From the NCBI GenBank assembly GCA_016744375.1, contig JADGEM010000035.1:1-47266 (forward strand): 47,266 nucleotides of DNA, given 5' to 3'. Source of the stretch: Gammaproteobacteria bacterium (GTDB taxonomy: Bacteria > Pseudomonadota > Gammaproteobacteria > GRL18). Numbering within the stretch: position 1 is the first letter of the stretch; each line of letters starts with the position of its first letter. The notes below the pieces were generated by a model. The model saw only the letters and a program-made list of their open reading frames with translations. It did not search any database and was not told where the DNA came from. Below, piece by piece: positions 43,612-47,266 of the stretch. The position numbers and the translations under genes are program-made.

Positions 43612-45384
43612 ATGAGTCATACCATTGAAGTTAAAGTCCCGGATATCGGTGATTTTGACAGTGTAGAAATTATTGAAGTTTTAGTTGCTCCAGGTGATGA
43701 GGTTAATGTTGAAGATGCATTAATTACTGTTGAATCAGATAAAGCCAGCATGGAAATACCCTCCTCTGATGCCGGTATTGTGAAATCATTAAAGGTCAGC
43801 CTGGGTGACAATGTCTCGGAAGGCAGTGTAGTTCTGGAACTTGAAGTTGCAGAGTCAAACGTTCAGGCGGAAGAGACAAAACCGACTGAAGCACCGGCAA
43901 AAAACAATGAGTCATCACCAGCGCCTGTTGCGGCTAAAGCTTCAGGCAATGTTGATATCCAGGCACAGGTGGTTGTTCTGGGTTCTGGTCCGGGTGGTTA
44001 TACCGCAGCATTTCGTGCTGCCGATCTGGGTAAACAGGTTGTTTTAATTGAAAAAGACAGCTTTTTAGGCGGTGTTTGCCTGAATGTAGGCTGCATTCCT
44101 TCTAAAGCATTATTACATGTTGCTGAAGTGTTAAATGAAGCGCGTGATTTTTCAGATTTAGGGGTTACCTATCAGGAACCTGAAATTGATACGGATAAAT
44201 TGCGAGCCCATAAAAATAAAGTGGTCGGTCGTTTAACCGGTGGTTTAAAACAACTGGCGAAGCAGCGCAAAGTTCAGATAGTAACAGGTTTTGGCAAGTT
44301 TACTTCTGACAATACCATCGAAGTTGAAACTCTTGATAAAGCTGAAGGCTCCGATGGCGGCAAGCAAGTTATTGGTTTTGAAAACTGCATTATTGCAGCA
44401 GGTTCATCCGTTACGAAACTCCCCTTTATTCCATGGGAAGATGAACGAGTCTGGGATTCTACTGACGCATTAGAGTTACATAATATCCCAAAGCGACTAT
44501 TGGTCGTTGGTGGTGGAATTATTGGTCTTGAAATGGCTACGGTGTATCATGCGCTTGGGGCTCAGGTTACCGTCGTTGAGTTAGGTCCAGGATTAATTCC
44601 TGGAGCGGACCGTGATTTACTGAAACCTTTTGAACGTACTCTGAAAAAGCGTTATGAAAATATTTATGTGAACACCAAAGTGACTGAACTAACACCTGCT
44701 AAGGATGGTATTGTTTGTAAATTTGAAGGTAAAAAAGCACCTGAAGAAGATACCTTTGATAATGTTCTGGTAGCAATCGGTCGTTCACCCAATGGTAAAC
44801 TTATTGATGCTGATAAAGCTGGTGTTATGGTTAATGAACAGGGGTTTATTCCTGTTGATTCACAGCAGCGAACTAATGTGGAACATATTTTTGCAATTGG
44901 TGATGTCGTCGGACAACCCATGTTGGCACACAAGGCAACTCATGAGGCTAAAATTGCGGCTGAAGTCATTGATGGCCAAAAACGTTACTTTGATGTTCGA
45001 ACCATTCCTTCCGTTGCTTATACCGAGCCTGAAATTGCCTGGTGTGGTCAGACGGAAGAGCAGCTTAAAGATGCGGGCATAGAATACGAGAAAGGTGTAT
45101 TCCCATGGGCAGCAAGTGGCCGAGCACTATCAGTGGGCGCCGATGTTGGTATGACCAAAGTACTCTACGATAAGCAAACTCACCGCATGCTGGGCACAGG
45201 TATCCTGGGAAAAAATGCCGGCGAGCTCATTGCAGAAGCAGTACTTGCTGTTGAGATGGGAGCTGAAATGGAGGATGTGGCATTAACGATTCACCCGCAT
45301 CCGACTTTATCTGAGACCATAAACTTTGCAACAGAAGTGGCAGAGGGCACTTGTACGGATATTTATTTACCTAAAAAGAAATGA
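43612..45384 (+). CDS. lpd: Dihydrolipoamide dehydrogenase with N-terminal lipoyl domain
   Basis: The E3 flavoprotein, 590 aa rather than about 475 because a lipoyl domain is fused at the front (about 3-80, lipoyl lysine K44 in [10 protein letters not shown]) through an alanine/proline/glutamate-rich linker (about 84-115). The FAD motif is [14 protein letters not shown], the redox disulfide is C156-C161 ([13 protein letters not shown]), the NAD motif is [13 protein letters not shown], and the C-terminal catalytic pair is H563 and E568 (HPHPTLSE). It reoxidises dihydrolipoamide in the pyruvate dehydrogenase complex. The lipoyl domain is very close to that of AceF, suggesting a shared origin. 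Confidence 0.97.
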   Translation: MSHTIEVKVPDIGDFDSVEIIEVLVAPGDEVNVEDALITVESDKASMEIPSSDAGIVKSLKVSLGDNVSEGSVVLELEVAESNVQAEETKPTEAPAKNNESSPAPVAAKASGNVDIQAQVVVLGSGPGGYTAAFRAADLGKQVVLIEKDSFLGGVCLNVGCIPSKALLHVAEVLNEARDFSDLGVTYQEPEIDTDKLRAHKNKVVGRLTGGLKQLAKQRKVQIVTGFGKFTSDNTIEVETLDKAEGSDGGKQVIGFENCIIAAGSSVTKLPFIPWEDERVWDSTDALELHNIPKRLLVVGGGIIGLEMATVYHALGAQVTVVELGPGLIPGADRDLLKPFERTLKKRYENIYVNTKVTELTPAKDGIVCKFEGKKAPEEDTFDNVLVAIGRSPNGKLIDADKAGVMVNEQGFIPVDSQQRTNVEHIFAIGDVVGQPMLAHKATHEAKIAAEVIDGQKRYFDVRTIPSVAYTEPEIAWCGQTEEQLKDAGIEYEKGVFPWAASGRALSVGADVGMTKVLYDKQTHRMLGTGILGKNAGELIAEAVLAVEMGAEMEDVALTIHPHPTLSETINFATEVAEGTCTDIYLPKKK

Positions 45385-45774
45385 GGTTGAGTTTCAAAAC
45401 TCTATTACCTGAGCCGCACCCAAGAGCACTTCTTCCCGGACGTGATTGGAGTGTGGTCTCAAAACCATCAAAGAGTATGGGCGTTCGGACAAAGGTTGAG
45501 CCTAGCGATTGTCCCCGAGACTGGCTCACCTAAATTGCTGTGCAAGCACATCCATGCAATGTTTATTACCACCATCCATACTCCAACACAACGAAGCTGT
45601 TCTGTTGTCCATGCATCGACCTCAATAGCTCACTGATGCTGTCTAAAAACAACGCAGACAACTCTTTAGGCTGGAGAAATACAACTTTCGACCAAGATTG
45701 AAATTGCTTCCAATATTTCCTATGCTTAATCTAATAATTGCTTCAAATAATGGATATCAAGTAAGGAAAATGCA
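45385..45774. other. Gap after lpd with atypical composition
   Basis: A 390-base gap. Between about 45415 and 45620 the base composition is noticeably more GC-rich than its surroundings, in contrast to the AT-rich final 130 bases before the next gene. A 50-codon plus-strand frame overlaps the lpd stop by ATGA (45381-45533) but has no ribosome binding site; a minus-strand frame reads MDNRTASLCWSMDGGNK (around 45610-45560) without family match. The block may be a decayed gene or element. No clear terminator follows lpd, only GAGTT/AACTC around 45388-45401. Confidence 0.45.
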
Positions 45775-46776
45775 ATGAAGAGAACAATACCTCGTTATTA
45801 TAGTTTCTTTGTTTTTCTGTTGATATTTTTTTGTTGTCAGATTTTTCCTGCAATTGCTCAATCAACAGCTTCTGAACTGAAATCCAAACGCATTCTTTTT
45901 ATTGACTCTTATCATCAAGGCTATAGTTGGGTTGCAGGGATTGTTGCTGGAGCACGATCAGTTCTGGAGGCTGAAGGAATTGAGATGGAAGTCTATTCAA
46001 TGGATACTAAACGAAACCCTGATATTGGCTACATCAAACAGAGTGCTCTGAAAGCCAAAGCGAAAATAGAAGCCTGGAAACCCGATCTGATTATTGTCTC
46101 GGATGATAATGCCAGTAAATATTTGATAGAACCCTATTATAAAAATGTAGAACTTCCTATTGTTTTTTGTGGTGTGAATTGGGATGCATCTGTTTATGGC
46201 TACCCCTATAATAATGCAACAGGTATGGAAGAAGTGTCGCTTATAGAACCCTTGCCAAAAGAATTAGCCCGGCACGCCAGGGGGACACGTTTAGGGATTT
46301 TGTCTGGCACTGTGATCAGTGATCGAAAAAATGTCAAGAATTATAAAGAAAAGGCTGGCATCATTTTTGATAAAACTGTCTTTGTGGAGAATGCAGAACA
46401 GTGGCGAGAGGCTTATCTTGAAATGCAAAATGAAGTAGATATATTGATTATTGAAAATAGTATGAGTATTAGTGGCTGGAAGAATGATGATATGCATCAG
46501 TTTATTATGGATAATACTCGTATACCAACTGGTACAACTCAAAGAGGGATGATTCCTTATGTGCTACTGGGTTATTTGCAAGTACCTGAAGAACAGGGGC
46601 AATATGCCGCAAAGATCGCGATTGATATTCTCAATGGTCAATCCCCTGGTTCAATACCAATAGTGAATAACACTCAGGCTTATACCAGCGTTAATCTGGA
46701 TCTGGCTGAGAAAATGAATATTATTTTTGAACTGACATTCTTACGTAATGTCAGTTCGTATCGATGGAAACAATAA
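45775..46776 (+). CDS. Periplasmic ABC-type substrate-binding protein
   Basis: A 333-aa periplasmic protein with a Sec signal (about 8-29, ending PAIAQ) and an ABC_sub_bind-like two-lobe fold: KRILFIDSYHQGYSW, KPDLIIVSDDNASKYLIEP, LPIVFCGVNWD, TRLGILSGT and a DILIIENSMSI strand. Proteins of this kind are often encoded beside membrane sensors with GGDEF or kinase domains, for which they detect a ligand, rather than beside ABC permeases. A sensor gene directly follows, separated by four bases. No permease or ATPase genes are next to it. The ligand is unknown. Confidence 0.82.
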   Translation: MKRTIPRYYSFFVFLLIFFCCQIFPAIAQSTASELKSKRILFIDSYHQGYSWVAGIVAGARSVLEAEGIEMEVYSMDTKRNPDIGYIKQSALKAKAKIEAWKPDLIIVSDDNASKYLIEPYYKNVELPIVFCGVNWDASVYGYPYNNATGMEEVSLIEPLPKELARHARGTRLGILSGTVISDRKNVKNYKEKAGIIFDKTVFVENAEQWREAYLEMQNEVDILIIENSMSISGWKNDDMHQFIMDNTRIPTGTTQRGMIPYVLLGYLQVPEEQGQYAAKIAIDILNGQSPGSIPIVNNTQAYTSVNLDLAEKMNIIFELTFLRNVSSYRWKQ

Positions 46777-46780
46777 AACG

Positions 46781-47182
46781 ATGAGATTATTGCCTAAGCT
46801 CAGTCTGTTTAGTGTTTTACTGGTAACATCAACCGCAGTGATGAGTATTTTTATTGGTTTTTTTACCATAAAAGGCATTATTTATGACTTGAACAGTCAA
46901 TTAATTGAAAATGATCTGGATTATATTCAGTTGCAGATTGCTCAGGATTATGATGCTCTGGAACAGCATGGCCTACAGGATGTGAAAGTATATTATCAAA
47001 AAGTTTTATCTAAAATTCAAGCTGACTTCTCCCTTCATTTTTCAAACAAAGAAAATACTAAACACGGCACATTAGTTTTTATGAATAAAGATGCAAAGAT
47101 AATTTATCTGAGTCAAGAGTCTGATTCGATTGACTTTAAATTACTTCGTAATAAGCATCTATCTAATAATGGGTATTCGTAA
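46781..47182 (+). pseudogene. N-terminal part of a membrane sensor, prematurely ended
   Basis: A 133-aa frame with a membrane helix (about 8-33) and the beginning of a periplasmic sensing domain (MNKDAKIIYLSQES resembles a Cache-like strand). It stops at TAA 47180-47182 with no second helix or output domain, whereas sensors of this kind usually continue into HAMP plus GGDEF or kinase domains. It follows the substrate-binding gene by four bases, fitting a ligand-sensor pair. An in-frame ATG at 46748 would overlap that gene by 29 bases and is less likely. The stop, followed 15 bases later by an unrelated minus-strand frame end, suggests truncation by rearrangement. Confidence 0.65.
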
Positions 47183-47197
47183 AACCTTGTAGAAATA

Positions 47198-47266
47198 TCA
47201 TTTTCTTAACTTTTCCATCATATGTAGAATTTCTGTTCCAAGATTCAGCTCAGGTTCGTCAATGAG
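47198..47266 (-). pseudogene. C-terminal fragment of an ATPase-like frame, cut by the window edge
   Basis: On the minus strand the last 69 bases read LIDEPELNLGTEILHMMEKL and then stop at 47198. IDEPELNL is the Walker B block typical of AAA/ABC-type ATPases such as the AAA_21 and OLD-like groups. In intact proteins the frame would continue for roughly another 80-150 residues after this motif, so the stop only 14 residues later suggests a truncated or frameshifted gene. Only 22 codons are visible, so the assignment is tentative. Confidence 0.5.

Noticed and set aside
45381..45533. 50-codon frame overlapping the lpd stop by ATGA
   Set aside because: An ATGA overlap arises whenever a TGA stop follows an A. 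There is no Shine-Dalgarno and no recognisable protein, so it is mentioned only in the gap entry.

Overview
The window is about 47 kb of an AT-rich (roughly 40% GC by eye), gene-dense bacterial chromosome. Gene content points to a gammaproteobacterium: the miaB-ybeZ-ybeY-corC-lnt order, Rsd, MetR, MazG, CheV, a MotA/MotB stator, and a three-gene pyruvate dehydrogenase operon whose Lpd carries its own lipoyl domain. Genus cannot be fixed from the sequence. A free-living or facultative aquatic lifestyle is an inference from the motility, TRAP-transport and ammonium-uptake genes. I see no rRNA, tRNA, CRISPR array, intact insertion sequence or phage.

Layout. (1) 0.6-4.3 kb, minus strand: a CheV chemotaxis coupler, then a TtrS-like sensor kinase overlapping a FixJ/TtrR-type response regulator. 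(2) 4.8-10.6 kb, plus: rsd, mazG (with an internal 21-bp tandem repeat) and an RND efflux pair. (3) 10.7-12.3 kb: amtB behind a well-formed sigma-54 promoter with two upstream NtrC-like sites, then a hairpin terminator. (4) 12.4-16.1 kb: a TraB/GumN-family protein, an unknown lipoprotein and an exported TPR-SHOCT-caspase protein. (5) 16.4-23.2 kb: miaB-ybeZ-ybeY-corC-lnt, followed by an unknown exported protein coupled to lnt. (6) 23.3-28.6 kb: a four-gene Mla/Pqi-like lipid ABC transporter, an OlsB-like N-acyltransferase and an SGNH hydrolase. (7) 28.7-32.5 kb, minus: a TRAP transporter with its TatT lipoprotein (TPAT type). (8) 32.7-34.8 kb, minus: motA-motB-PilZ. (9) 34.9-39.1 kb, minus: MetR translationally coupled to a glycosyltransferase, and a MATE exporter. 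(10) 39.4-45.4 kb, plus: aceE-aceF-lpd. (11) 45.8 kb to the end: a periplasmic binding protein, a sensor gene that stops early, and on the opposite strand the tail of an ATPase-like frame, which looks like a rearrangement junction.

How the parts work together. MotAB, the PilZ protein and CheV belong to flagellar motility and chemotaxis; the rest of the flagellar and chemotaxis genes must lie elsewhere. AmtB expression is predicted to rise under nitrogen limitation through NtrC and RpoN. The miaB-lnt block serves tRNA modification, RNA/ribosome maturation and lipoprotein acylation. The STAS-fused MlaE permease, ATPase, MCE protein and PqiC-like lipoprotein form a complete lipid-trafficking machine, next to a predicted aminolipid-forming acyltransferase. 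No clear, wholly new system is visible. The best candidates for novelty are the exported caspase locus, the lnt-coupled unknown protein, the possible lipid module at 23-32 kb, and several short in-frame tandem repeats (TtrS-like kinase, MazG, MotA).
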